NCBI RefSeq assembly: GCF_034377285.1 | Contig: NZ_CP139715.1 | Location: 1,410,001-1,474,000, forward strand | From: Thalassobaculum sp. OXR-137 | GTDB lineage: Bacteria > Pseudomonadota > Alphaproteobacteria > Thalassobaculales > Thalassobaculaceae | Length of the DNA stretch: 64,000 nt | Direction of reading: 5' to 3' | Part shown: positions 10,748 to 18,635 of the stretch, piece after piece | Layout of the letters: each line of letters opens with the position of its first letter | Numbering within the stretch: position 1 is the first letter of the stretch | The notes under the pieces: generated by a model | Databases searched by the model: none | The model's input: the letters and a program-made list of their open reading frames with translations, nothing else | What the model was told of the DNA's origin: nothing | Made by a program: the position numbers and the translations under genes

Positions 10748-11630
10748 CAATGACCTCACGATTTAGGAGAACAATCTGCTGATCCTGCGGTTTTCGCGCA
10801 GATGGATCGACATCGAGTCCCAGACGTTTCAGCGTGTAGTAAAGGAAAGCATGTCTGACCTTGATCTTCGCCTTGCCGCCACGCATGCCATAATCGAGGG
10901 CGATGACCTTCTGCTGCGTTTCGGATAGCTCCGGGTGCGGGCCGATTTCAAGTGTCACATGTTCATGCCAATCGGCATCATTGGCAGGGTCGCAATCTAT
11001 CTGTCGCGTTCCCCGAACATCCATGATCCGCGACAGCACGAAATCCTTGAACGTCTGATCATTTTCGCAGAAGGCGCGCGCATGCCAGCGGAAACCATCG
11101 AAGCCGATGGCATGCGGGGCAATCCAGCGCCATTTGGGTTCGGGTCGGGACAGTGACTGATATTTGATCTCAAGCGATTCGCCACGGTGGATTGCCGCCA
11201 GTACCGCCCGCAAGGTCTTTGCATCCACACCGCGAACCGGTGTCGGTGCGGCATCGAAGGCGGGAATCTGGTCAAGCCAGGCATCGCTGCTATCAAGGAT
11301 ACCATCGGCCACCGAGCGAAGCTGGGTGAGGTAACGGCTGGCGTCGGGCTTCAGGAAAAGCGGTGCGAAATCAACCCCGCGCGCATATGTCCGTGCGCTC
11401 TTGTCGTAGACCATATTGGCGGGGGCCAGACCAAGATAACGGTTGAGGTCATTCGATGACTGCTGCACCGAGACCCCGAACATGCCGATCAGGTCGCCAC
11501 GGTTGATATGGCCATCCCAAAAGAGGCGAAATTCGATGAACTCGAAGCGCTGCTCAACACCCCAGCGCAACGCGTGTTCTTTGCCCGGATTTTGGCCGTC
11601 GCCCACCTGCCGCTCCTCCATGCCCCACAA
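10734..11630 (-). CDS. WYL-domain transcriptional regulator (CapW/BrxR-like)
   Basis: A 298-residue protein with an N-terminal winged helix (about 25-95), a central WYL domain (about 130-210, with the WRWIAPHAIGFDGFRWHAR core) and a C-terminal WCX-like region. This HTH-WYL-WCX layout is that of BrxR/CapW proteins, which repress phage-defence operons until a nucleic-acid or nucleotide signal binds the WYL domain. It is the first gene of the defence operon and overlaps the helicase start, so it likely controls its own transcript. A short CTAG-TTT-CTAG dyad at 11651-11661, just upstream of the start, is a weak operator candidate. Confidence 0.82.
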   Translation of the reverse strand: MWGMEERQVGDGQNPGKEHALRWGVEQRFEFIEFRLFWDGHINRGDLIGMFGVSVQQSSNDLNRYLGLAPANMVYDKSARTYARGVDFAPLFLKPDASRYLTQLRSVADGILDSSDAWLDQIPAFDAAPTPVRGVDAKTLRAVLAAIHRGESLEIKYQSLSRPEPKWRWIAPHAIGFDGFRWHARAFCENDQTFKDFVLSRIMDVRGTRQIDCDPANDADWHEHVTLEIGPHPELSETQQKVIALDYGMRGGKAKIKVRHAFLYYTLKRLGLDVDPSARKPQDQQIVLLNREVIDEDH

Positions 11631-11727
11631 ATCCTATCAACTGCACAGGACTAGTTTCTAGACGTGCGGGGCGGGAGGTGCAAGGATTTATCAACTTCCG
11701 GGGAAATATTTGGTCAAAGGTGCAACT

Positions 11728-12612
11728 TCATCCATTTCTTCTTCTGAATGCTTCCGGGCTCATGCCGGTATGTCTTTTGAACGCCGTTGAAAAATTCCCG
11801 AAATTCTCGAAGCCGAGATCCAGCGCAATTTCGGTGATCGATTTTCGCGTGCCCAGCACCAGTTCAACCGCTGCGGCCATCACCGTATTGTGGGCAAACC
11901 GGCAGGGCGTCTCGCCAAAGCTCTCTTTGAAAGCGCGCTGGAAGTGGCGTCTGGACAGGCCCGCTGCTGCCGCCAGTTCGCCGACATCGAATTCCTGCCG
12001 CCCATGTGTGCCGATATAGTCAAGCGTGAGGCGCTGCTGGGCACTGGTCAGTCCGCCCGAAATCGAAGGCTGCACCGTTCCGCCTGCGCCGAAACACGCC
12101 AGCAGGTGAATGACAAGCTGAGTGGCGATGGCCTCGGCGCAGGCCCGGAGGTGATGCCCTTTTGCGCCGATTTTGCCGCACAGCGCCATGCAGAGACTTT
12201 GCACGAGCGAATCGCTGAGCGCGGCTTGAGGTTGCAGGCGCGGCGCATCGCCTTTGAACTGCTCGCGAACGACGCGATCCACAAAGTCTGGCGTGAACGT
12301 AATGATCGCCGCCCGCTGCTCCCCTTCCCACGCCACTTCCATCGGCGTATGTGCGGGCACGATATGAAACTGTCCTGCTTCGACGCGATGGCGGGCGGGT
12401 TGCAATTCATACGGCCCGCGCCAATCGATCTCGAAGGGTTCATCCTCATGCATGATCAGGGTGACTTGGGGTGAGACCAGCCGCGCGCCTTGCGGATTGG
12501 GATGAAACAGATAGCGGTTGATCACTGCGGCCGGATTGGCAAAACGCCCGAGAAGCTCTGCGAAGGGCAATGGCGCGTCCGCGGAAAAATCGATCATAAT
12601 AACATCTGACAT
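11728..12612 (-). CDS. AraC-family transcriptional regulator
   Basis: A 294-residue regulator. The N-terminal ~170 residues look like a cupin-type ligand-binding domain. The C-terminal ~100 form the AraC double helix-turn-helix, with LAAAAGLSRRHFQRAFKES and the second-helix signature IALDLGFENFGNFSTAFKRH. I chose ATG 12612 (MSDVIMIDF) over 12639 because the family usually starts close to the cupin fold. It is transcribed away from the FseA-like gene and no obvious partner gene lies beside it. Its inducer and targets are unknown. A 7-bp dyad lies directly upstream of its probable promoter. Confidence 0.88.
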   Translation of the reverse strand: MSDVIMIDFSADAPLPFAELLGRFANPAAVINRYLFHPNPQGARLVSPQVTLIMHEDEPFEIDWRGPYELQPARHRVEAGQFHIVPAHTPMEVAWEGEQRAAIITFTPDFVDRVVREQFKGDAPRLQPQAALSDSLVQSLCMALCGKIGAKGHHLRACAEAIATQLVIHLLACFGAGGTVQPSISGGLTSAQQRLTLDYIGTHGRQEFDVGELAAAAGLSRRHFQRAFKESFGETPCRFAHNTVMAAAVELVLGTRKSITEIALDLGFENFGNFSTAFKRHTGMSPEAFRRRNG

Positions 12613-12655
12613 ACCACCCCCATGAATGCATAAATCCACTTGGGGCAGGCCACCC

Positions 12656-12706
12656 GTAATATGGCAGGCAACCTGACTTCCAAGATTGCAGTCTATTTAT
12701 GCAATC
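12656..12706 (-). promoter_or_regulatory. Probable araC-type gene promoter with upstream dyad operator
   Basis: On the minus strand, TTGGAA (12678-12683) and TATTAC (12656-12661) are spaced by 16 bp, an acceptable sigma-70 pair about 45 bp before the start. Abutting the -35 on its upstream side is GATTGCA-N9-TGCAATC (12684-12706), a perfect 7-bp inverted repeat in the position used by activators or autoregulators. That the encoded AraC protein binds here is inference. Confidence 0.45.
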
Positions 12707-12833
12707 ATGGCGCGAATACGGCAATTATGGGGAAATGTCTGACAAAATCTGTCGGATTTACTTAAAATTCTTTGAATATTCGTGGCGCAATTTCAAAAGC
12801 TGCGACCCTTTCGCAAAAGCGCGCCCGCCGTTT

Positions 12834-12855
12834 CCTATCGATAATCATCGATAGG
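12834..12855. promoter_or_regulatory. Perfect 9-bp inverted repeat, candidate operator upstream of the FseA-like gene
   Basis: CCTATCGAT, 4 bp, ATCGATAGG is a perfect palindrome about 80 bp before the start of the FseA-like activator. A second, imperfect inverted repeat flanks it downstream (12856-12865 with 12891-12900, GCGGACGGAA against TTCCGTCTGC). Neither is followed by a T-run, so an operator is likelier than a terminator. Confidence 0.45.
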
Positions 12856-12932
12856 GCGGACGGAAAACACCCCATCGCCAACAAGCATTCTTCCGTCTGC
12901 TGATGATGATCACGGCAAGGAGGAATGCTGCC

Positions 12933-13754
12933 ATGTCTGAGGAGAAACCCGAACCGGGCATAAGTCCGAGCGCCGATTGGCGCGAACCCGAACACTATAA
13001 TCCGTTACTTAACAGCGACCGGCATTGCTGGGCGGGCGAGTGGCTGCGCAGGAACCCGGTGTTCCTTGCCGACCTGCGGGAAGCCCGATGCAGCCCGCCC
13101 GATGAATCCGGACACATCCTTTGCGATCAGGATTGCCGATTGGCCCGATGGGGCGTGCGTTGTTGCCAGATCGATGGCGAGGCGGTGTTCTTCTGGCTAC
13201 CGGAATGCAATCCCCTGGTCTTGCGGGTAGAAGCCAAACCGCACGTCGACACAGGCAACACATTCGATTGTCGCCAATGCCCTTTGTTCCGCGCCGTCGT
13301 GCATGGTGATGACGGCCAGCATTTTTTATTCAGCGACGGCGCGCGATATCTGCAACTCGCGGTGACAGAGGGCGATGCGCTCACCGGCCCGGCACTGCTG
13401 AGTTGCACGCTTTGCGGCCTCAAGGATTTCGAGATCAAGCCGCTGACCCTACAGCGCCTGTGCCGCCTGGCGCGCAGCGGACGATTGCTCAAATCCCTTT
13501 ACCCACCCGAACGCCGCGCCCGCCGCTGGGTCGAGATGCTCCGCGCCTTTGACGGGGCGGAATTCGGGGCCAGCCAGCGTGACATCGCGGCGGTTTTGTA
13601 TGGGGATCGGGCGGTCCGGGAGGATTGGGAGGCAGGTTTCCTGCGTACCCGCGTTCAGCGCCTGCTCTCCGGCGCGAGGACCATGGTGCGGGGCGGCTAC
13701 CGACGGCTGCTGGATCCAGAGGAAAAGGGACGTCCCGGGCGGGTGAAGGGCTGA
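12933..13754 (+). CDS. FseA-like excision activator (DUF6499 + DUF2285 in one frame)
   Basis: A 273-residue protein. The N-terminus (SADWREPEHYNPLLNSDRHC, from residue ~13) matches DUF6499. The C-terminus (ASQRDIAAVLYGDRAVREDW through GGYRRLLD) matches DUF2285, a helix-turn-helix family. In ICEMlSymR7A these two domains lie in adjacent frames and are joined by programmed ribosomal frameshifting to make FseA, which activates the excisionase gene rdfS. Here they lie in one uninterrupted frame. The ATG at 12933 has AAGGAGG nine bases upstream; ATGs at 12903 and 12906 lack one. An rdfS-like gene is present at 35551. Domain calls are firm; the activator role is by analogy. Confidence 0.78.
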   Translation: MSEEKPEPGISPSADWREPEHYNPLLNSDRHCWAGEWLRRNPVFLADLREARCSPPDESGHILCDQDCRLARWGVRCCQIDGEAVFFWLPECNPLVLRVEAKPHVDTGNTFDCRQCPLFRAVVHGDDGQHFLFSDGARYLQLAVTEGDALTGPALLSCTLCGLKDFEIKPLTLQRLCRLARSGRLLKSLYPPERRARRWVEMLRAFDGAEFGASQRDIAAVLYGDRAVREDWEAGFLRTRVQRLLSGARTMVRGGYRRLLDPEEKGRPGRVKG

Positions 13755-13804
13755 CAGCCAGAGAGAGGGTCGGTCGGCCCGGAACCCGAAAAAGGAGACT
13801 TCCC

Positions 13805-14326
13805 ATGTTTCAACTTGTCAAAGGCAGCGCCGTCATCGGCATTCTGTTTTTCGCTGTGGTGTCCTTCTGGCCCGCGCTCGATAGTGAATATAAAGGCCCG
13901 GCCCGCGTCATCGATGCGGATACCATCGAGGTGGACGGCAGGCGCCACAGGCTTTACGGCGTCGATGCCATGGAGATCGACCAGATCTGCCATCGCCGCG
14001 ACGGTGCCGTATGGCCCTGCGGCAGAGAAGCCGCCGCCGCGCTCGCCGAGTTCCTTGATGGTCGCACGGTCAACTGTGATGTCTGGCAGAAGAAGACGCG
14101 CGACGCCTATGGCCGCTTCATCTCGATCTGCTACGCGGGCATCGACAATCTTTCGGCCTGGGTCGCCAATGAGGGCTGGGCCATTGCCGACCGCGATGCC
14201 AACCGCCTCTACAATTACACCAGCCAGGAAGGCATGGCGAAGTTCCTGCGCAAGGGGATCTGGAATGGCACATTCGACCCACCCGCCGAATGGCGACGCG
14301 GACAGCAGGCGGGAGAGCGGCCATGA
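13805..14326 (+). CDS. Membrane-anchored thermonuclease-family protein
   Basis: A 173-residue protein with a hydrophobic N-terminal segment (about 7-24), likely a membrane anchor or signal, then a staphylococcal-nuclease-like domain (PARVIDADTIEVDGRRHRLY, then GVDAMEIDQ). The catalytic Asp/Arg/Glu set appears present. A strong GGAG lies before ATG 13805. The probable role is cell-envelope or periplasmic DNA cleavage, common as ICE cargo but not explained. It is 50 bp after the FseA-like gene, and its stop overlaps the next start (ATGA, 14323-14326), so those two are coupled. Confidence 0.8.
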   Translation: MFQLVKGSAVIGILFFAVVSFWPALDSEYKGPARVIDADTIEVDGRRHRLYGVDAMEIDQICHRRDGAVWPCGREAAAALAEFLDGRTVNCDVWQKKTRDAYGRFISICYAGIDNLSAWVANEGWAIADRDANRLYNYTSQEGMAKFLRKGIWNGTFDPPAEWRRGQQAGERP

Positions 14327-15168
14327 ATGCGCTGTTCCCGCCGCCGGCCGATACATCCACCATCAAGCTGCGCGTGCTGTCGCTCGGCGCCGGGGTGCAG
14401 TCGACCACGCTGGCGCTGATGGCCGCCCATGGCGCGGTGGGGCCGATGCCCGATTGCGCCATCTTCGCCGATACAGGTTGGGAGCCGCGGGCGGTCTATG
14501 AGCATCTCGCCTGGCTCAGGTCGCCGAACGTGCTGCCCTTCCCGGTGCATATCGTCTCGGACGGCAATATCCGCGACGGGCTCGTGAAGGGCGCGCAGGG
14601 CGACCGCTGGGTTTCGATCCCCGCCTTCACCAGATCCGCGTCGGGCAAGGTCGGCATGATCCGGCGGCAATGCACCAAGGAACTCAAAATCGTCCCGATC
14701 CGCCGCAAGGTGCGCGAACTTATCGGCATTGCAGGCAAACGTTCACCAAATCATCCGGTCGTCGAGCAGTGGATCGGCATATCCTTCGACGAGATCGTGC
14801 GCATGAAAATGTCGATGGAACCGTGGCAGGTGAACCGTTTTCCGCTCGTTGAGATGGGCATGACACGCCGCGACTGCCTGCGCTGGCTGGAGCGGAACGG
14901 CTATCCCGCACCGCCGAAGAGTTCCTGCATCGGTTGTCCCTATCACAGCGACAGTCTATGGCGGCAGATGCACGAGGAGGACCCGGATGCCTGGGACGAT
15001 GCCGTCGCCATCGACCGGCTGATCCGCACCGGCTTCCGCAATCTGCGCGGCGAGGTCTTCCTGCACCGTTCCTGCCTGCCGCTCGACGAAGCCGACCTCG
15101 ACACACTGGCGGACAAAGGGCAGCTCGATCTCTTCGCTGACGAATGCGACGGCATGTGCGGCGTGTAG
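14323..15168 (+). CDS. PP-loop PAPS-reductase-like protein
   Basis: A 281-residue member of the phosphoadenosine-phosphosulfate reductase-like PP-loop ATPase family. The nucleotide loop is LSLGAGVQSTTLALMA near residue 15-30, and a C-terminal SSCIGCPYHSD (near 203) supplies two cysteines. The true cysH-type reductase signature is not seen. Proteins of this type on phages and ICEs (relatives include DndC) may sulfurate or otherwise modify nucleic acid, but no substrate is known here. The ATG at 14323 overlaps the thermonuclease stop. The pairing of a modifying PP-loop enzyme with a nuclease is suggestive, not proven. Confidence 0.75.
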   Translation: MNALFPPPADTSTIKLRVLSLGAGVQSTTLALMAAHGAVGPMPDCAIFADTGWEPRAVYEHLAWLRSPNVLPFPVHIVSDGNIRDGLVKGAQGDRWVSIPAFTRSASGKVGMIRRQCTKELKIVPIRRKVRELIGIAGKRSPNHPVVEQWIGISFDEIVRMKMSMEPWQVNRFPLVEMGMTRRDCLRWLERNGYPAPPKSSCIGCPYHSDSLWRQMHEEDPDAWDDAVAIDRLIRTGFRNLRGEVFLHRSCLPLDEADLDTLADKGQLDLFADECDGMCGV

Positions 15169-15558
15169 CCGTGTCCCATTTCTTCGCCTCGGTTAGACTG
15201 TTGCTTTGCTGGGGAGTGGCCGTTCGATATGCCTGGCATGAATGGCAGAGGTGCGGGACAAAGCATGCTTTCGCTGCGCAGGCCTCAATGGCAGCAATCT
15301 GCGCATCACGACATCGCTTTCCGACAGGGAGGGCGGATTCCAGACATTCTCCGCAGCTGCGAACGGACTGGCAGGTTCGGCAGAAGCGGACGTTCAACCG
15401 GCAATTTCGCGCTATGCGTTTTGGTCCAACGCGCAGGTCAGGAATCGGACCATCGCTGTTGTCCGCTCCTGTATCGACTAAGGGTGGTAACCGAAGTTTG
15501 CTGCAGAGTATCTCTTCCAACGGCTGTTCCGCGGTCTACCCACGCCGGGTTTATAAAG
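15169..15558. other. 390-bp gap with no gene recognised
   Basis: Short open frames occur on both strands but none has a good start, ribosome site or recognisable protein. The text looks like decayed coding sequence. The two flanking genes converge on it. No terminator was found. Confidence 0.4.
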
Positions 15559-16473
15559 TCAGCCCAACCAAGATGAACCTGGTGTCCTATTCATCATGCG
15601 ATCAAAGGTTTCTTCCTGCTCTTCCTCTTCGAGCGCTTCGAAGCGGGAAGACGCCGGACCAAGGTGGAGCAAGGACATCGAGAAATCATAACGGTCGGAG
15701 AACAAGACCATCTCTTCACAGGGCTCGCGGAACCAGACACCGGCATCGAACTCTGCGCTGCCCTTACTGCCATCTACACTTGCCCGCCGCGCCGCAAGAG
15801 ATTGTTCGGGAATTTCCACCGGCGGCACGTTGGCAGTCCGGAAGAACGCGCCGCTCTTGAGCGCCGGTTCGCTCGACCGTGCCCACAGGATGAATCCCTC
15901 CCTCGCGACAACGAGTACTGATCTGCGGGTGGTGAACTGCAACCAACGCAGGACGGCGGCCTGCATTGAAACTTCATAACGAGCCGCGCTGTCGCTCAAC
16001 ATTTCAAGGTCCGGCTTGTCACGTGCAGCGATCTGACGGCGAAAGTCATCGAACGGCATAAGCAGGTTGGCCGCAAACTCGTTGGCTTCGCTTTCGACCT
16101 TTCGGTTCTTGCTGTCCCACGAGCGCATATCCTCCTCGGTGCAGTAGATACCCTCGGGGTGTGCAAGCCGATGCAGCAGGTAGTGGCCGAACTCATGGGC
16201 TAGCGTGAAGTTGATGCGGCCTGGTGATGTGATCGCCGAATTATAAAGGATGCCCCAGCCCCTCTTCCCGTCCCGCGCGGGCGCAAGTGCACCCTCGAAC
16301 CCCGGCAGCTTGTCGCCAAGCACGTCGGTCAACGGATCATCGGGGAACCGCTTGCGGGAATACTCGATGGCGAGTTCCCGGATGCGCACGGGAAAGCGGT
16401 CCTGCCCGAAGACCGCATTCAGCATCATCGAAATTTCGTTCGCCTGCCTCCGCGGCGACGGTGTCTTCGTCAT
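15559..16473 (-). CDS. ImmA/IrrE-family metallopeptidase
   Basis: A 304-residue protein with the zinc-protease motif HEFGHYLLH (around residue 90-98) and the downstream glutamate in ESEANEFAANLLMP (around 127-140), the signature of COG2856 ImmA/IrrE proteases. In ICEBs1, ImmA cleaves the phage-type repressor ImmR. The gene starts 4 bp inside the XRE gene (16470-16473), so the two are coupled and probably act as repressor plus anti-repressor protease, or as a toxin-antitoxin pair. The extended C-terminus (beyond residue ~200) is not assigned. Confidence 0.85.
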   Translation of the reverse strand: MTKTPSPRRQANEISMMLNAVFGQDRFPVRIRELAIEYSRKRFPDDPLTDVLGDKLPGFEGALAPARDGKRGWGILYNSAITSPGRINFTLAHEFGHYLLHRLAHPEGIYCTEEDMRSWDSKNRKVESEANEFAANLLMPFDDFRRQIAARDKPDLEMLSDSAARYEVSMQAAVLRWLQFTTRRSVLVVAREGFILWARSSEPALKSGAFFRTANVPPVEIPEQSLAARRASVDGSKGSAEFDAGVWFREPCEEMVLFSDRYDFSMSLLHLGPASSRFEALEEEEQEETFDRMMNRTPGSSWLG

Positions 16474-16793
16474 TCCTCTCGCCCGATCAGTTTTGCCATC
16501 TTTCGAATCTTTTCCCGCGTCTCGGGGTCCATCTTCCTGTAGTTGCGATAGAAGCGGGCATCGACCGCGTCCTCTTCCGCGATCTCGCCCGACTGATCGA
16601 GCAGGTAGTCGATCTCGACTTCGAAGAACTCGGCAATGCGCGCGATCTTCTCGGCGGATGGCCGCGGCGGATTCCTGTTCTCAAGCTCCCAGATGTAACT
16701 CTTGCTGGAGCCGGTGAGCGCGGCAAGCTGGTCCAGGGTCAACTCCTTCTGCTTCCTAAGCTTTTGAATCTTTTCGCCTAACGCGTTCGGCAT
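16470..16793 (-). CDS. XRE-family helix-turn-helix regulator
   Basis: A 107-residue protein. Residues ~8-62 form a Cro/CI-type helix-turn-helix (LRKQKELTLDQLAALTGSSK, then SYIWELENRNPPRPS). The C-terminal ~40 residues are acidic then basic. It is coupled to the ImmA/IrrE protease and divergent from the multiubiquitin operon 135 bp away, so it may repress both directions. A strong AGGAGG precedes its ATG. Confidence 0.88.
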   Translation of the reverse strand: MPNALGEKIQKLRKQKELTLDQLAALTGSSKSYIWELENRNPPRPSAEKIARIAEFFEVEIDYLLDQSGEIAEEDAVDARFYRNYRKMDPETREKIRKMAKLIGREE

Positions 16794-16826
16794 GTGTCTC
16801 CCTCCTTGCTTGTTCGGTATTGACTT

Positions 16827-16855
16827 ACTTTAACACCTTGATTTCCGAATAGCAA
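16827..16855 (-). promoter_or_regulatory. Sigma-70-type promoter for the XRE/ImmA pair
   Basis: On the minus strand TTGCTA (16850-16855), 17 bp, TAAAGT (16827-16832), followed about 20 bases later by AGGAGG and the XRE start. TTCGG and CCGAA half-sites occur around it and might bind the XRE protein. Confidence 0.5.
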
Positions 16856-16927
16856 TTTGAGATCATGTTCGGAGTAGAGAACTTTTTATGCTGCTTTTGG
16901 TAACGTCGTTGACGAAAGGAAAAACAG

Positions 16928-17161
16928 ATGAGTAAAGGGCCGAAAAGCCACCACATTGTCCCGAACCGAGGTGGGGGATGGGACGTCAAGCGGGGCGGTG
17001 CAGACCGCGCCAGCAGCCACCACGACACCAAGGCCGATGCTGTCCAGCAAGGCCGGGAGGTCAGCCGCAATCAGGGTACTGAGCTGCGGATTCACAACAA
17101 AGACGGGCGCATCGCCCGGAGCGACAGCCACGGCGGCGATCCGTATCCGCCGAAGGGCTGA
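16928..17161 (+). CDS. DUF2188-family small protein
   Basis: A 77-residue basic protein (MSKGPKSHHIVPNRGGGWDV) with the DUF2188 pattern of small beta-rich proteins (HIVPNRGGGWDVKRGGADRA, later GTELRIHNKDGRI). Function is unknown. It opens the ubiquitin-like operon, 27 bp before the multiubiquitin gene, and has an AAAGGA ribosome site. Its repeated presence upstream of such operons, if confirmed, would make it part of the system. Confidence 0.72.
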   Translation: MSKGPKSHHIVPNRGGGWDVKRGGADRASSHHDTKADAVQQGREVSRNQGTELRIHNKDGRIARSDSHGGDPYPPKG

Positions 17162-17188
17162 GGAAACCACTCAACCAAGGAGATGAAA

Positions 17189-17470
17189 ATGAGTGAAGTG
17201 AAGGAAGCCAAGGAACGGCCCGACAAGGCCGATAAGCAGGTGATGATAGTCGTCAACGGCAGGGAGAAGACGGTCAGCGAGAAGGAACTGAGCTTTGATC
17301 AGATCGTCAAACTGGCCTTCGAAACCCCGCCCACGGGCGAGAACATCTGCTTCACAATGACCTTCCGGCGCGGCCAGGGAAACAAGCCCGAAGGCACGCT
17401 GAGCGAAGGCGAGAGCGTGAAGGTCAAGGAAGGGATGATCTTCAATGTCACCGCGACCGATAAGTCGTAG
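17189..17470 (+). CDS. Multiubiquitin-domain protein (ubiquitin-like)
   Basis: A 93-residue protein matching the multiubiquitin family: VIVNGREKTV-type core (here VMIVVNGREKTVSEKELSFD), then KPEGTLSEGESVKVKEGMIF and NVTATDKS at the end. It holds one beta-grasp unit preceded by a charged ~20-residue tail. ATG 17189 has AAGGAG at a proper distance; ATG 17183 is too close to it. Unlike ubiquitin it ends Asp-Lys-Ser with no terminal glycine, so conjugation through a Gly-Gly tail is not possible without processing or another mechanism. It overlaps the E1-like gene by 26 bp. Confidence 0.82.
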   Translation: MSEVKEAKERPDKADKQVMIVVNGREKTVSEKELSFDQIVKLAFETPPTGENICFTMTFRRGQGNKPEGTLSEGESVKVKEGMIFNVTATDKS

Positions 17471-18635
17471 TGCCGACCTGCAGGCGCTCGTGGATGACGG
17501 GTATGAGGTCGGAATCGACGCCGGCCATCTCGTCATCCACAACGTCCCCTACGTGGACGCACGCCTTGAGGTTAGGCGAGGCAAGCTGGTCGCTGAGCTC
17601 GCTTTGGCAGGTGACGCGACGACGCGCCCGCGTACCCACGTTGTGATGTTTGCTGGATCGCATCCCTGTGACACCACCGGCAAGCCTCTCAACAAGATCA
17701 AGCACCAAAGCCAGCGAAAGCAGATCAGCGAAGGTCTGAACGTCGATCATTCGTTTTCGAGCAAGCCGGTGGGTAGCAACGGCTACGAAGACTACTATCA
17801 CCAGATGACCACCTACATCGCGATCATTGAAGGCCCTGCGCGTGCGATCGATCCGTCTGCGACGACCCGTACCTGCGGCGTTGTCGAGGCGGAGGATGAC
17901 GGAGTATTCAACTATGCCGACACGGCATCCAGCCGGGCGGGTATAAGCGCCCTTTCCGGCAAGCTCACGGGACATAAGGTCGGGATCATCGGGCTGGGCG
18001 GCACCGGCTCTTATATTCTGGACACGGTGGCAAAGACGCCGGTGCCGGACATCCATCTGTTCGACGGCGATGACTTTCTTCAGCATAATGCCTTTCGCTC
18101 GCCAGGCGCACCGACGATCGATGAACTCAGGGCAAAACCGAACAAGGCCGAATACTGGGCGGCGCGCTACGCGCCCATGCGCCAAGGCATTCACGCGCAT
18201 GGATTTCACATCACCGCCCAGAATGCGGGCTGCCTCGACCCTCTTGACCTCGGGTTTGTGTTCATCTGCATCGACAAGGCAGATGCCAAGCGGCCTATCA
18301 TCGCCAAACTCGAAGAGCTCGGCATTCCCTTCATCGACGTGGGCATGGGGCTGGAACTGACTGACGGCAAGCTCCACGGCCAGTTACGCGTGACGATGAG
18401 CACACCGGCGCGCCGCACTCACGTCCACGAGAAGAAGCGGATAGGCCTCACCGGCGGCGATGCCGACGGGGTCTATTCACACAATATTCAGATCGCCGAG
18501 CTTAACCAGATGAATGCGGCGCTTGCCGTAATCCGGTGGAAGAAATGGTGCGCCTTCTTCCTCGACCTCGAAGGCGAGCATCACAGCATCTATACATTGG
18601 ATGGAAACCTTATAATTAATGAAGATAAGAAATGA
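17445..18635 (+). CDS. ThiF/E1-like adenylyltransferase with extra N-terminal domain
   Basis: A 396-residue protein. Residues ~1-175 form a separate domain (HVVMFAGSHPCDTTGKPLNK, then YEDYYHQMTTYIAII) that I believe is the DUF6791 type and that could take the E2 role. From ~180 the Rossmann fold of E1 enzymes begins: KVGIIGLGGTGSYILD, LFDGDDFLQHNAFRSPG, then VFICIDKADAKRPI. E1 enzymes adenylate the tail of a ubiquitin-like protein. No separate E2 gene is present. The start lies inside the multiubiquitin gene and the stop overlaps DUF6527 by 4 bp, a tight operon. The catalytic cysteine is not assigned. Confidence 0.85.
   Translation: MSPRPISRSADLQALVDDGYEVGIDAGHLVIHNVPYVDARLEVRRGKLVAELALAGDATTRPRTHVVMFAGSHPCDTTGKPLNKIKHQSQRKQISEGLNVDHSFSSKPVGSNGYEDYYHQMTTYIAIIEGPARAIDPSATTRTCGVVEAEDDGVFNYADTASSRAGISALSGKLTGHKVGIIGLGGTGSYILDTVAKTPVPDIHLFDGDDFLQHNAFRSPGAPTIDELRAKPNKAEYWAARYAPMRQGIHAHGFHITAQNAGCLDPLDLGFVFICIDKADAKRPIIAKLEELGIPFIDVGMGLELTDGKLHGQLRVTMSTPARRTHVHEKKRIGLTGGDADGVYSHNIQIAELNQMNAALAVIRWKKWCAFFLDLEGEHHSIYTLDGNLIINEDKK

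Noticed and set aside
11651-11661. CTAG-TTT-CTAG dyad before the WYL regulator as an operator
   Set aside because: Too short to separate from chance; mentioned only as a weak candidate.
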